Part shown: in pieces, positions 9,195 to 19,520 of the stretch
Numbering within the stretch: position 1 is the first letter of the stretch
Layout: each line of letters starts with the position of its first letter
NCBI GenBank assembly: GCA_963921195.1
Contig: OY992537.1
Coordinates: 98,476,736 to 98,540,735, forward strand
Length of the DNA: 64,000 bases
From: Pegoplata infirma
Taxonomy: Eukaryota; Arthropoda; Insecta; Diptera; Anthomyiidae
Direction: 5' to 3'
Notes under the pieces: generated by a model
Database searches by the model: none
What the model saw: the letters and a program-made list of their open reading frames with translations, nothing else
Told to the model about the DNA's origin: nothing
Made by a program: the position numbers and the translations under genes

Positions 9195-10690
9195 TGACAA
9201 AAAATGGACCTAATTGTCAGTAAAATGAAGTCAAATCTTAAAAAACAATGTCTCAGAATCGTACTCTTTTCTAAAAAAATTCTCAGAATCTAAAACTTTC
9301 TATAAGAAAAATGTCTGAGAATCTAAGACTTTTTTATAGTAATAATGTCTTAAAATATTGGCCTTTTTCTCAGAATCTATGACTTTTTCTATAGGAAAAA
9401 TGTCTCAGAATCTGAGACTTTTTCTATAAAGAATTCACAGAATCTGAGGCTTTTCTATTTGAAAAATGTTTCAGAATTTGAGAACTTTCTGTAGAAATAA
9501 TGTCTCTGGATCTGAAAAAATGTCTTAAAATCTGAGATTTTTTCTACAAAAAAATTCTTAGAATCTGGGGCTATTCTATATGAAAAATGTTTTAGAATCT
9601 TAAAACTTTCTGTAGGAAAATTTCTCAGAATTTTTCTTACAATCTTTGAAAATGTCACTGAATTTTATACTTTTTTTACGAAAAATGTCTCAGAATCAAC
9701 AAATTTTACTTAAGGAAAATTATCTCTAAATCTAAGATTTTGTGTATAGGAAAAATGTCTCATTTTCAGAGACACAAGCTGAGACTTTTGGTACAGAAAA
9801 ATGCTCAAAATCTGAGACTTTTTCTATTGTAAAAATATATTTTTGTATAAGAATAATGTCTCAAGATCAGAGTATTTTTCTATGGGAAAAATATTTCAGA
9901 ATCTGAGACTTTTTCTTTAGGAAAAATATCTTCCGAAGCTTTTTTTATATGAAAAATGTTTCAGAATCTGACAATTTCCTTTTTCTATTGTAAAAATATA
10001 TTTTTCTATAAGAATAACTTCTCAGAATCTGAGTATTTTTCTATGGGAAAAATTTCTCAGAATCTGAGACTTGTTCTATAGGAAAATGTCTAAGAATTTG
10101 AATTTTTTTCTATAGGACAAGTGTTTAGGCATCTGAGACTTTTCGAAAAAAAATGTCTCAAAATCTAAGAAATTTTCAATAGAAAAAATGTCTGAGAATA
10201 TAAGATATTTTCTATAGGAAAAATGTCGAAGAATCTGAGAATTTTGCTATAGGAAAAATGTCTTAAGAATCTGAAAGGAAAAATGTCTTAGAATTTTAGA
10301 CTTTTTCTATAGGAAAATTTTCTCAGAATCCGAGAATTTTTCTTTAGGAAAAAGGTTTTAGAATCTCAGATTCTGAATTATTTTTCTTATAGAAAAAGCG
10401 AAGATATTCTCAGAATCTAAATCTTTTTGTGTAGAATGTTTCAAAATCTGAGTAAATGTGCTAGACTAGAAAGATTTCAGATTCTGGGAAAATGTCTTAC
10501 AATCGGAGTTTTTTCTTTTGGAAAATAATTTTATGAATATGTTTACAGAATCATTTTTTAAAATGACTTTTTCAAGAGAAACGTTTTCCATTGGAAATAT
10601 GATTTAGAGTCTTTGACTTTTTCTATAACAAAAACAGTCTTAACTGGAAATTGTCATAAAATCATAGACTATTCTTTAAAAAAAAATCAG
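9195..10690. repeat. Palindromic satellite array, about 35-bp period (locus 1)
   Basis: Roughly 40 diverged copies of a unit alternating two near-palindromes: GTCTCAGAATCTGAGAC and TTTTTCTATAGGAAAAA. Adjacent well-preserved units (for example at 9368-9420) are 35 bp apart. Both strands read almost the same because each half-unit is self-complementary. The array lies inside a Jockey-like LINE. Related arrays are at 35530-35870 and 54230-54920. Confidence 0.9.
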
Positions 10691-10950
10691 ATGTTGATAA
10701 TCTATTTTGTTAAAATGTTTCAGCATCTGATACAATTCACATTTTAAAAAAAATCTTTCAAAAAATTTTAAAATATTAAAAAAATTTTTTTTTTTTTTTT
10801 CAGTTTTAAACTTACACAAAAATGAAGAATCTGATTGTGATACATTCAGTTTAAGGAAAAGATCGAGAAAAATTCTTAAACATGTGCTGTTATGTAAATT
10901 TTTTGTAAAAAAAAAATTTAAAAAATGTTGGGCCCCCACCGAAATAAAAT
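10691..10950. other. AT-rich continuation of the insert
   Basis: Homopolymer-rich T and A stretch after the satellite and before the Jockey-like LINE resumes near 10951. The frames here are phenylalanine/lysine-rich and I do not support them. Confidence 0.5.
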
Positions 10951-11370
10951 CCTGGATACGCACCTGCCACCTACATCCGACCGAAGATAAAATACAACTC
11001 CCATATATGGGCAGGGGCTTTAAAGTCTATTTTGGATATCTTGGACCGTGTACAAAGGAGGGCGTTGATGCTCATCAATGACAATGGGGGAATTCAACTC
11101 TATTGACACATATGGGCAACGTCGGAATGTGGGTTAAGTGATTCAGTTCCATCGATATTACCATGGAAAGTGTTTTGCTGAAATAAGTGAAGTTAATACT
11201 AGAGCCCGAGTTTTTGTTCGCAACACTCGGTTATCTGGTATATCCCATCCGTTTTTTGTCGATTGTCCAGTTAATCGCACAGCGCATTACAGAGGAGGTT
11301 CGTTTATCAATCGAACTAGCCGTATGTGGAATAATCTCCCGCATAACCTATTTTCTTGATATTAACACAA
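10951..11370 (+). pseudogene. Jockey-like LINE RT (type J), C-terminal thumb (part 4)
   Basis: In shifting frames: YIRPKIKYNSHIWAGALKS (10972-11030), LDILDRVQRRALMLIND (11033-11083), then FHRYYHGKCFAEI, ARVFVRNTRLSGISHPFFV and NRTSRMWNNLP up to the stop at 11357. This is the usual end of a Jockey-type RT, so the split copy spans 7300 to about 11370 with three insertions. The sequence from 11371 to about 11450 is probably its 3' UTR. Confidence 0.85.
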
Positions 11371-11454
11371 TGCACTGCATTAATAGGGGCATCCCCAATT
11401 AGATCAACAATTCAAATACAATGAAGTATAGGAAAATGACAGAAAACTGACGAA

Positions 11455-11912
11455 GATAAGCAAGACTGGGAAGTTTCGTACAGTTTGCTAAGAAAATCGA
11501 ATGTATTGACATGCCTCCGGAAAACATTACATTGCACTTTGACTTTTTATTTCGTCGGTGGTTGCTATAATTACCGGACACTGTCGTATAGGGAAGCACT
11601 CAAAGCGGTTAAATGTGCCGTCGAATGACTTTTTCCGGAGTTGCTTGGATGAAGAGGAGTTGGAAACTATCGAACACTTCATCTGCCATTGCCCGGCACT
11701 TTCTGGTCAGAAACTTGCTTCACTGGGATCTAGAGTGCTGCACGATCTTTCTGATTTGTCGGATGTCAAAACTCAATATCTAAGGAGTTTCATAAGAAGC
11801 TCAAATTGGTTTAACAGTGCCGTGGTATCACAATGAACCTTAGAGTCTACGTGTGTTGATGTTTTACGTCAACACAACACAACACAGCAGCCACTTACAA
11901 CCTAACCTAATC
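11455..11912 (+). pseudogene. Type-A LINE 3' end (end of RNase H plus CCHC) with (AACCT)n tail
   Basis: Starts near the codons for DELARLG and MPPEN (11500-11522) and continues VVAIITGHCRIGKHSKRLNV (11556-11615). The knuckle follows: FRSCLDEEELETIEHFICHC, giving x-x-x-C...H-x2-C-H-C with the first Cys altered. Then PALSGQKLASLGS and RSFIRSSNWFN. The 3' UTR carries GACGTTTTACGTC-like sequence and GCAGCCACTT and ends AACCTAACCTAA at 11899-11910. The frame at 11558-11836 is intact over the last 92 codons, so this is one of the younger copies. Confidence 0.85.
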
Positions 11913-12129
11913 TTGACTTTATACCGATAGGAATACAAATTGGGTATGATAGACTTAAAATTTGTTCATTAAAAGTTGAAAAGATTTCGATTCAAGCTAA
12001 TAAAGGAATAATTCTTAATGAACATAAAGATTCAGATAGAAATTTTGTTTAAATAATTTTAAGGATGTGGCGCCCAATCAGGGGCCGGCTTCCAATTCGC
12101 ATAGCAAAAACAATTAACCACCGCAAATA

Positions 12130-12884
12130 AGGGAGAATCAGGTAAATTTTACAAAAAACGATGCAACAATATGAAAGCAAACATTGAGTATCGATTTAAA
12201 TGAATTCGCTTCGAATTCCAGGAATACCAACTGTAGGACGAATTAAGATTGAGTACTACCAGATGGTTAGGTTGGATGGGCGTTCGCCATTCGTCGAATT
12301 CATTTGGAGGCCAAAAGGCCAATTGTGATTCCCCTAATAATATTTCCCTACTCCTCCTCTGATACAAAGTTCTACTTCTTAAACCACCCCGATTCCCTAA
12401 GGTATTCTCCTAGAGATGTCAATTAGACACCGCTTAGGCAATCCAGGTCATCGAAAAATCTTTGCCCCAAATGCTTAAGGCTGCTTCTCATTAGACCAGG
12501 ATATTCGCATAGCAAGTGCTTCACTGACTTCTCCTCCTCCACTTCCCCACAACTTCTACAATAGTCCCTATCAGAAATTCCCATACGCACGGCCATCTGG
12601 CCAATCATACATTGTCCTGTGAGTACTCCTACTAATAGGCTAACAGTCCGTTTGCCAAAAGTAAAAAGATTAGCTTGATTACATTTGACGAAGGGATTGT
12701 ATACAATTCCTAACTATACCAGATTTTATAGTGTTTGATTCTAAGGCCTTCAGAGCTGCAAGACTATCCACGAAAATGTTAATGACGCAAGTACGAAGGT
12801 CCCTTGTCATAATTATCTGCGAGGCTTTATATATTGCAAGTACCTCAGCCTAGAAAACACTATACTACTATCGGATACTACCCG
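12130..12884 (-). pseudogene. Type-D LINE 3' end (RNase H plus CCHC), degenerate
   Basis: Minus-strand reading from 12884: AEVLAIYKASQIIMTRDLR followed by IFVDSLAALKAL (about 12740-12850, RNase H middle). The C-terminal frame at 12423-12608 reads MIGQMAVRMG, YCRSCGEVEEE, KHLLCEYPGL and LGQRFFDDLDCLSG. The C-x2-C and H-x2-C spacing matches the knuckle of types A-C, but the sequence is clearly a different family. The 5' side ends at the mariner relic. A lone TGGCGCCCAATC at 12067-12078 resembles a tRNA-Lys primer-binding motif. Confidence 0.75.
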
Positions 12885-13400
12885 TTATACGTTGCACCGA
12901 TTTAGATAGGGCCGGGTTTTCCGATAAAAAACAGACCACCATTTGCTTCGAAGTAAATCAAGTCCCAACGACTTGGAAGACCCATAAACCCCATAAAAAA
13001 TGTTTAATTTCGGGCTCATACACGTATACCTACGATTCGTCACCTGTCACGATATTATACACATTTTTTAAAGCAATATAATCGTATGTTTTGGGCATTT
13101 TTTGCGACTAACTGATACGAGCCTTATTTTGAGCGATTGTTAAATTATGTGGGATCCAACGCGAACAAATATTTTCTACAGCCAAATGTTGCTGCAATAT
13201 TGAATTATTGCTTATTCCATTATTGTCTGAGGTTACCTCAATCTCACGATACGTGAGATTTACGAACAGCATACATTTTTTTCAAAACAACATCCAATTT
13301 TGGACGACCTTCACAAAACTCGTCGTTGAGCGAACTACGGCCACAATTGAATTCATTTGTATGCTATATGAAGTTGCACACGGACCAAGGGGATTGGGAA
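12885..13400 (-). pseudogene. mariner-family transposase, degenerate and truncated
   Basis: Minus-strand translation reads GRSSLNDEFCEGRP near 13302-13345, then YREIEV, HLAVENICSRWIPHNLTIAQ (13115-13185) and NVYNIVTGDES (13034-13065), whose Asp is the first catalytic residue of the DDD triad. It continues VYVYEPEIK and SKQMVVCF (about 12930-12950). This order is diagnostic for Tc1/mariner transposases, which cut and paste DNA at TA sites. In-frame stops (for example after GDES, where a Trp is expected) and loss of both ends make it inactive. The N-terminal helix-turn-helix and the last catalytic Asp are missing. Confidence 0.85.
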
Positions 13401-13622
13401 ATGATGTTTTGTCGTCACGCCCCCTTTTGGGGGCGTGATTATAGAAACATCGTATGATAAAATTTTATTATTTAAGCATAATTATTTTAATAAACTGTTA
13501 AACTTTCCTGGCGGTGAGTAAGCTATTCCCACCAAGTCCCCTAGAAACATCCCAGTCATTTTTTTTTACATGTTGGAGTGTATAAAAGATTCGGCACAGT
13601 CCAATTTAAAACTCTAATTTGC
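13401..13622 (-). mobile_element. mini-me/DINE-like element, stem-loop end fragment
   Basis: TACATGTTGGAGTGTATAAA then GATTCGGCACAGTCC and TTTAAAACTCTAATTTG (13567-13620) match the end of the longer copy at 29374-30300. The terminal hairpin is decayed here (CGGCACAGTCC instead of CGGCACAGCCG). Confidence 0.65.
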
Positions 13623-14749
13623 ATTTTTAATAAATACAAATTCCCCCACCTCTTTCCCAATAACACGATTTCCAAATTGCATGTCCACACAAATCTTTGT
13701 GACACAAATCCACCTAGAATTTCCACTTATAATACCCACAAACTATTAAATTGACTATAAAGTAATTATTTAATTGTACGTTTTTTAATCTTGGGTTAGC
13801 AACAAAATACTATTTAAAAAAAATTATATAGAACAGAAAAAAAAACACAATTCTAAACACAAAAACTTTAATGCTATTTAAAACTTTGCTAATCAAAGAA
13901 GGAACAACGGCAGCGGAAAATAAAAAAAAACACCAACTACATGGTTCGAACAACAAAATGACAATTTCCGATATTTGAAAGAACAACAACAGCAAAGAAA
14001 AAACAACAATAACAACAATAGCACATATGTTTTTGTTTAAAATACTCATACATATATTTTTACAATGTTTGTAGTAAAACGACAACAATTCAGCATCACC
14101 TTTTGGGGTCAATGAGCAAATATGGCAAAAAAAAGACAAGTAAAATTAGGTAAATTCCGCTTAGTCGAATCTATGAATACCCTCTTTAATGTTTAAAACG
14201 TTTAAAGCAATAGGAAACTTTCCAGGGCTAAAAAAAAGATGTATTACCAGCATCAGTAACCCCGAATTTGTGTTTGGGAAGTTAGCTTGATTTTAACAGA
14301 CAGATGGACATAGGCTAAAATGACTCAAAACCGAAAGATCAGGGCATACTGATATAATTTACAATATTTCCATGAGTGACAAACGGAATGACAAACATAT
14401 TTAATGACATACATAAGTGAAGGGTATAAAAACAGAATCGTAGACACGGTTTTGGAGACTTAACTTAAAAAAAAAAAAAAAACAAGAGACATAGCCTGAT
14501 AGACAGAAAGATAGACAAACGAATAGACAGACGAAAAATTATATGTACATAGTATGTACGAGCTTATGAGGAGTGTTTTAATGCTAAACGAGTGTAATCG
14601 ATTTATACGAGTTAGTTTGTTTGTAGACTTTACAAAATTGTGACAGTTTAAAATATACATACACGAAAAACTAATAACACAAAAAACAACACGAATAAAT
14701 GTAGAATACAATTACAAATAGAATTTATTTGAAGAAAGAGAATAGGGTA
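13623..14749. other. AT-rich stretch with one mini-me/DINE-like 3' fragment
   Basis: No coding sequence recognised. Positions about 14280-14435 (plus) carry the conserved core of the mini-me/DINE-like family: CAGACAGATGG, TGACAAACGGAATGACAAAC, then AGGGTATAAAA. The rest is A-rich. The minus frame at 13810-14139 is a hydrophobic F/V/L-rich translation of A-rich DNA with no family likeness. Confidence 0.5.
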
Positions 14750-15920
14750 AGTAGGAGAGACATATCCAATTGGGGACCTAGAGACATTTATTGGATTTAT
14801 ACAGCAGTGGTGCGTCCAATCATTGTTTGATGGACTGCTTTAGAGGCTAAAAGAAACTGTGTCTTTTTCACATCGATGTGCATCACTGGAGCTCTTTGTT
14901 TTTCACCTACAACTGCATTAGAAATCCTCCTTCCTCCTACCATTAGACATATAGGGTAGGCAGCATGCGGCAACGTCGGCTATTCGAATTAATAGCACAC
15001 TGAAATGGAAGAGCAGCGATTGTATCCATAGCGGGATCTTAAAAAGATATTGAAACAACAAAGTCGTGACTGTGCTTACTCTATGAGTCTTCTTGAGCGC
15101 TCCTGGTGGTGGAGTCTATAAATTTTTACACAGATGTATTGAACCTACACGAGCAAGTGGTCTTCGGAGACTATTCGGAAGACCTTGGTTTTAACATGGC
15201 TGAAAGATTGCCAGATCATTGATGTGTTTACCAGGCGGGGAAAGTTGCTGACTGCTTGGGTGGCTATGTCTTGTCTACAACCGCGCTCAACATCTATTCC
15301 TATAGTCAAGCCGCGTTCAAGTCCCTGGTGTTAATGTTTCTGAAAGCAAGATCTGGCCTTAACTTAAATAAGTTTGACAGACGACTCATATGGGTCCCAG
15401 TTCACAAAGACATTCCATGGAATTGCAAAGCCGATGAGCTTGCATGTTTGGGAACTAACTTATAAGTTGCAATGGAATTGGAATGTTTTGGTATAGCTCT
15501 AGAAACTTGCAAGCAATATATAAAATAGACTTAACAGTGGTAGGCACATGGTTTTCTCTTAATCAAAAGAACACAGTGAGCTGATATCGCTTCCAAGAGG
15601 AGATATTTCGACGATGGTTTGTTTTAATTAGCGTTCAAATGTGCATTAAAATGACTTTTGTCGGAGTTGCATGGATAAGGAGGAGTTGGAAACTATCGAG
15701 CACCTTATCTGTCATTGCCTGGCACTTTCTGGTCAGAGATTTGCTTTACTGGGATCTAGGGAACTGCACAATCTTTCTGATTTGTCGTAAGTCAAAATTC
15801 AATATCTTAGGAGTTTAATATGGAGGTCAAATTGGTTTGCCGGCAGGTACTAGTAGGGAAACCTATCACATTACAACGGGCCTCAGTGCCCATGTGCCTC
15901 ACAATCTAACCTATCTATTC
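14750..15920 (+). pseudogene. Type-A LINE: RT C-terminus, RNase H and CCHC
   Basis: The longest type-A copy. An RT thumb piece (YWIYTAVVRPII, near 14785-14825) precedes RNase H, whose start is marked by FYTD near 15120 and YSQAA near 15297-15320. The frame at 15256-15465 ends RRLIWVPVHKDIPWNCKADELA, which holds the final RNase H Asp. Knuckle codons for CRSCMDKEELETIEHLICHC lie near 15655-15720. The 3' UTR ends AATCTAACCTA at about 15904-15914. Stops and a deletion after 15465 disable it. Confidence 0.8.
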
Positions 15921-16500
15921 ATAATGTCAAGCCGCGGTCAAGAAGTCCCTGGAGTCAATGTTTCTAAAAACAAAATCTGCCCTTAAATACAAAGCCGATA
16001 AGCTTGCAAAACTGGGAACTACGGAATTGGAATGTGTTGGTATGCTTCTAGAAACTTGGAAGCAAAATAAACGGATTTGTTCCGCGACGGAAATTAATCA
16101 GAGGTGGGCACATGAATGGACGTGTGAGACTACACGACGGATTTGGCCTTCTCTTATTCAGAAGCGCACAAGCGAGCTGATATCGCTTCTAAGACGACGG
16201 TGTTTGCTGTGATTACCAGACACTGCCTTATAGGAAAGCACGCTGAGTGGTGAAATGTGCCGTCAAATGGCTTTTGCCAGAGCTGCATGAATGAGGAGTA
16301 GTTGCAAATTATAGAACACTTTATCTGCCATAGCCCGGCATTTTTGGTCAGAGACTTGCTTCACTGGAATTTAGGAAGCTGCACGATCTTTCAGATTTGT
16401 CAAATGTCAAAATTAAATATCTTAGGAGTTTCATAAGGAGATCAAATTGGTTTTAGTCCCGTGGTATCTCAACTAACCTCATAATCCTTGTGTGCTGACG
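15921..16500 (+). pseudogene. Type-A LINE 3' unit, tandem copy 2
   Basis: Restarts right after the previous tail at codons for a decayed SDSQAAV (GTCAAGCCGCGGTC at 15926). It continues through the frame 15958-16212 (KADKLAKLGTTELECVGMLLE, WAHEWTCETTRRIWPSL, TSELISLLRR), then the knuckle region near 16260-16340 and a degraded 3' UTR. A short deletion removes the W(V/I)PGH block. Confidence 0.8.
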
Positions 16501-17210
16501 TCAAGCGTCCTATCTTTTCCGACAGTCAAGCCGCGGTCGAGTCCCTTGAGTCAATGTTTCTTAAAAAAAATTGCCCTTAAATGCAAAGACGATTAGCTTG
16601 CAAGACTGGAAACTTACGGAATTGAAATGTGTTGGTATGCCTCCAGAAACTTGCAAGCAAATTATACTGCTTTGTTACATGACGGAGACTTATCAGAGAT
16701 AGGCACATGTATGGACGTATGAGACTACTCGGCAAATTTGGTCTTCTGTTAATCAGAATCCTACAAGTGAGCCGATATCGTTTCCAAGAGGAGAAATTTC
16801 GACGGTGGTTCTGTAATTACCGGACACTACCTTATAGGAAAGCACGTTGAGCGGTAAAATGCGCCGTTAAATGACTTTTGCCGGAGTTGCATGGATGAGG
16901 GGGAGTTTTATGTTATAAAACACTTTATCTGCCATTTCACGTCACTTTCTGGTCTGAGACTTGCTTCAATTGTAATTTAAGGAGCTGCACGATCTTTCTG
17001 ATTTTTCGCAAGTTAAAATCTAATATCTTAGGAGTTTCATAAGGAGCTTAAATTAGTTTAACGGCTGGGACTAGTAGGGGAGCCCCTTAACCTTTCCGTG
17101 GTATCGCATTCATAAGGAGCTTAAATTGGTTTAACGGCAGGGACTAGTAGGGGAGCCCCATTACCTTTCCGTGGTATCGCAACGGACCTCAGAGTCTTTG
17201 TCGACCTAAT
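16501..17210 (+). pseudogene. Type-A LINE 3' unit, tandem copy 3, with a terminal short duplication
   Basis: Restarts at GTCAAGCCGCGGTC (16525), 599 bp after copy 2. Passes through MPPETCKQ-like codons (16638-16665), a knuckle near 16870-16935, then the tail. The segment CATAAGGAGCTTAAATT...GTGGTATCGCA is duplicated in tandem at about 17038-17110 and 17111-17185. Many stops. Confidence 0.8.
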
Positions 17211-18450
17211 GATTTTAACAACTCCAAATAATAATACTCCTTATTAGAAAGTCTTCGTTACTATACTACTTACAAGTGATCTTCGAGTTATTAAAATAAT
17301 AACTAAAGAAATAAGCTGATGTCAAACCTTTCACGAATTTAATTTTATTCATTTATTGGACTCAAGAGTCTATCAAGGTCAGCATAAAATGGAAATAAAA
17401 TTGAAGAAGCTGACTACCATTTGTTCTGACAATCACGCTCCTGTTAAGTGCCTGAAACCAAAGATAGGCACATGAATCGACCTGTAATTACATGGCAGAT
17501 CTTATACGAATCAAAAACCTACAAATGCGAAGTTGTCGCTCCCCGTCAAATGATTACTGCTGAAGCTGCATGGATAAGAAGAGAGTGTAATACTTTTTCT
17601 AACATTCACTGACCTTATATGGATCAAAAGGCTACAAATGCGATGACTTCGCTCTCAAGAAAAAATATTTTGACGATAATGTTTGTGATAATATGGCTAT
17701 GTTTAATAAGTAAATGCTATCAAATGATTACTGCCTAAGCTGTATGAATGAGGAGAAAGTGTAAATTATTAAACACTTTCTCTGACATTATCCTGCGCAT
17801 TCTAACCAAGTATTTGTTTCATTGGGATCGGAAATGTTACTGAGGTAAATGTTCCTGAAATTAATATCTGCCATTAACTGAAGCACGTTTTAAAATATGA
17901 TGGCCAAGCAATTTGCCATACGACTCATATGGGTACAGGGGCATTTCAGGACACTACAAACCCGATGAGCTTTTAAGATTAAGAACTACATTACTGGTTC
18001 CTTCGGAATTGGAATGTGTTTGCATGCCTCTTGAAACTAACAAGCTAAATTTTAAGCTTTGTTTCGAGAGTGAAACTAATCGAAGAAGCGTAAGATGGTA
18101 TCGCGCACAAGTAAGATGGTATCGCTCCCAAAAGGAGATATTTTGACGGTATTTGCTGTTATTACCGAACACTGTCGTATAGGAAAACACGCTGAGCGAC
18201 TTAAAGTAACCATCAAATGACTACAGCCAGAGTTGTATGGATAAGGAGTTGAAAACTATCAAACACTTTCTAAATAGAGACACTGTTCTGAAATGGCACA
18301 GCGCACACTGAGTCTATGTGTGATGACCTAAAGCATTAGCAACTAATTCAAACGTAATATAGTATCTGTACAATTGCTTGATCTTTCCGATTTTTCGTCC
18401 CTGCTATCACAACCGAACTTAAAAGTCTATAAATTTGGACGTAAAGCGTT
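17211..18450 (+). pseudogene. Strongly diverged type-A LINE fragments
   Basis: From about 17455 onward, pieces of the linker and knuckle codons recur on the plus strand (near 17465-17590, 17610-17770 and 17880-18290). The frame 17913-18146 includes ELECVCMPLETNKLN, the same segment as MPLETCKQ in other copies. A VITEHCRIGKHAERL-like box lies near 18160-18200. The 17211-17455 interval shows nothing I can identify. Confidence 0.65.
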
Positions 18451-18966
18451 AGCAACCACTTTAAACCTCATATTTTAAATTAAAAACAATACAAGTTTCT
18501 TTGAACCTTCCAATAAGCACTAAACTGTTAACTGTTTCAAATTTAAAAGGATTCAAAAATTCCTTCTTACATAATGCAATAACTCCAGAGCTGGAAGAAA
18601 ACACACCACAAATCTACTATTTTTGCATTTATTTCTCTCCGTGTATTTCATTTAAATACTATCCAATTTTACTAGTGATATGTAAATTTGACACACCAAA
18701 CGTGGAAAATGCAAGTTTAACTATTTGAAATCACTACACTCTTAATGACATGATAATTATTAAACAACAATTTGATTTGTTTGAGTTGGCGTCAAATAAA
18801 ATTTAAACATATGAAAACAATATTAAAAATGACATTTAATAACTAACACGATACGACAAGTGGTGTAGACACACGTGTGTGTGTGATGATAACACCTAAA
18901 CGTAGTTTGTAAGTACCCAATAAACACAACAACGATAAGTAATAGGAAAAATTGTGACACCAAGGT
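18451..18966. other. Gene-free stretch
   Basis: AT-rich, with a short (TG)n run near 18874-18884. The 75-codon frame at 18501-18728 has no recognisable family and no codon pattern that distinguishes it from chance. Confidence 0.4.
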
Positions 18967-19520
18967 GAAACTAATATGGTTACCATGTCACTTAGCTATT
19001 CAAGGGAATGAGAGAGCGGACGAGCTCCTACAACAAGGCGCTGATGGTATTGGTATTATTGTACATATCGATCGACAAATCTAACACTTTAGATCTCTAC
19101 GAGAGAGCTAACAACAAGTACGATCAGAAGAAGATCTGAACAATCTGAAGAACACTAAATATTTACTCTGAACAGAGGGAACTGCTGTACACTTACTGGA
19201 GTGATCACCGGGCACTACCTTATAGGTTATCGTAGAAAAAAATGGGACTTATCTCCGATGCCAGCTGCAGGAAGTGCGATGAACCGAACACCGAGGAAAC
19301 GGTCGAACATATCCTTTGACAGAACCCGTTTACACATATTGAGCAGACATGTTTTCGAGAGCTTGAAAACGGTTTCGAATGTCGACCTAATGCAAATAAT
19401 ACAATTCGCGATGAGGACTAACGTGTTCTATCAGTATTGCTAAGGAGTTATTGTAGTTTCACAATGGACCATCCGGTCTATGTGAGGAGTCTTTGACTTT
19501 GCCTCTGTTAACTTAATCTA
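18967..19520 (+). pseudogene. Type-C LINE 3' end (RNase H plus CCHC), degenerate
   Basis: Begins with the RNase H C-terminal block VKLIWLPCHLAIQGNERADE (18967-19025), whose last Asp is catalytic, followed by QQGADG. The VITGHYLIGY box is at 19200-19230, and the C-x2-C region at 19265-19290 is frameshifted. TVEHIL is at 19300-19315, but the CPAL codons are deleted. The tail SLKTVSNVDLMQIIQFAMRT ends at the stop at 19441. Same family as 5440-5906 and more complete at its 5' side. Confidence 0.8.

Noticed and set aside
12067..12090. LTR retrotransposon primer-binding site (TGGCGCCCAATC)
   Set aside because: A single decayed motif without LTRs, gag or pol around it.
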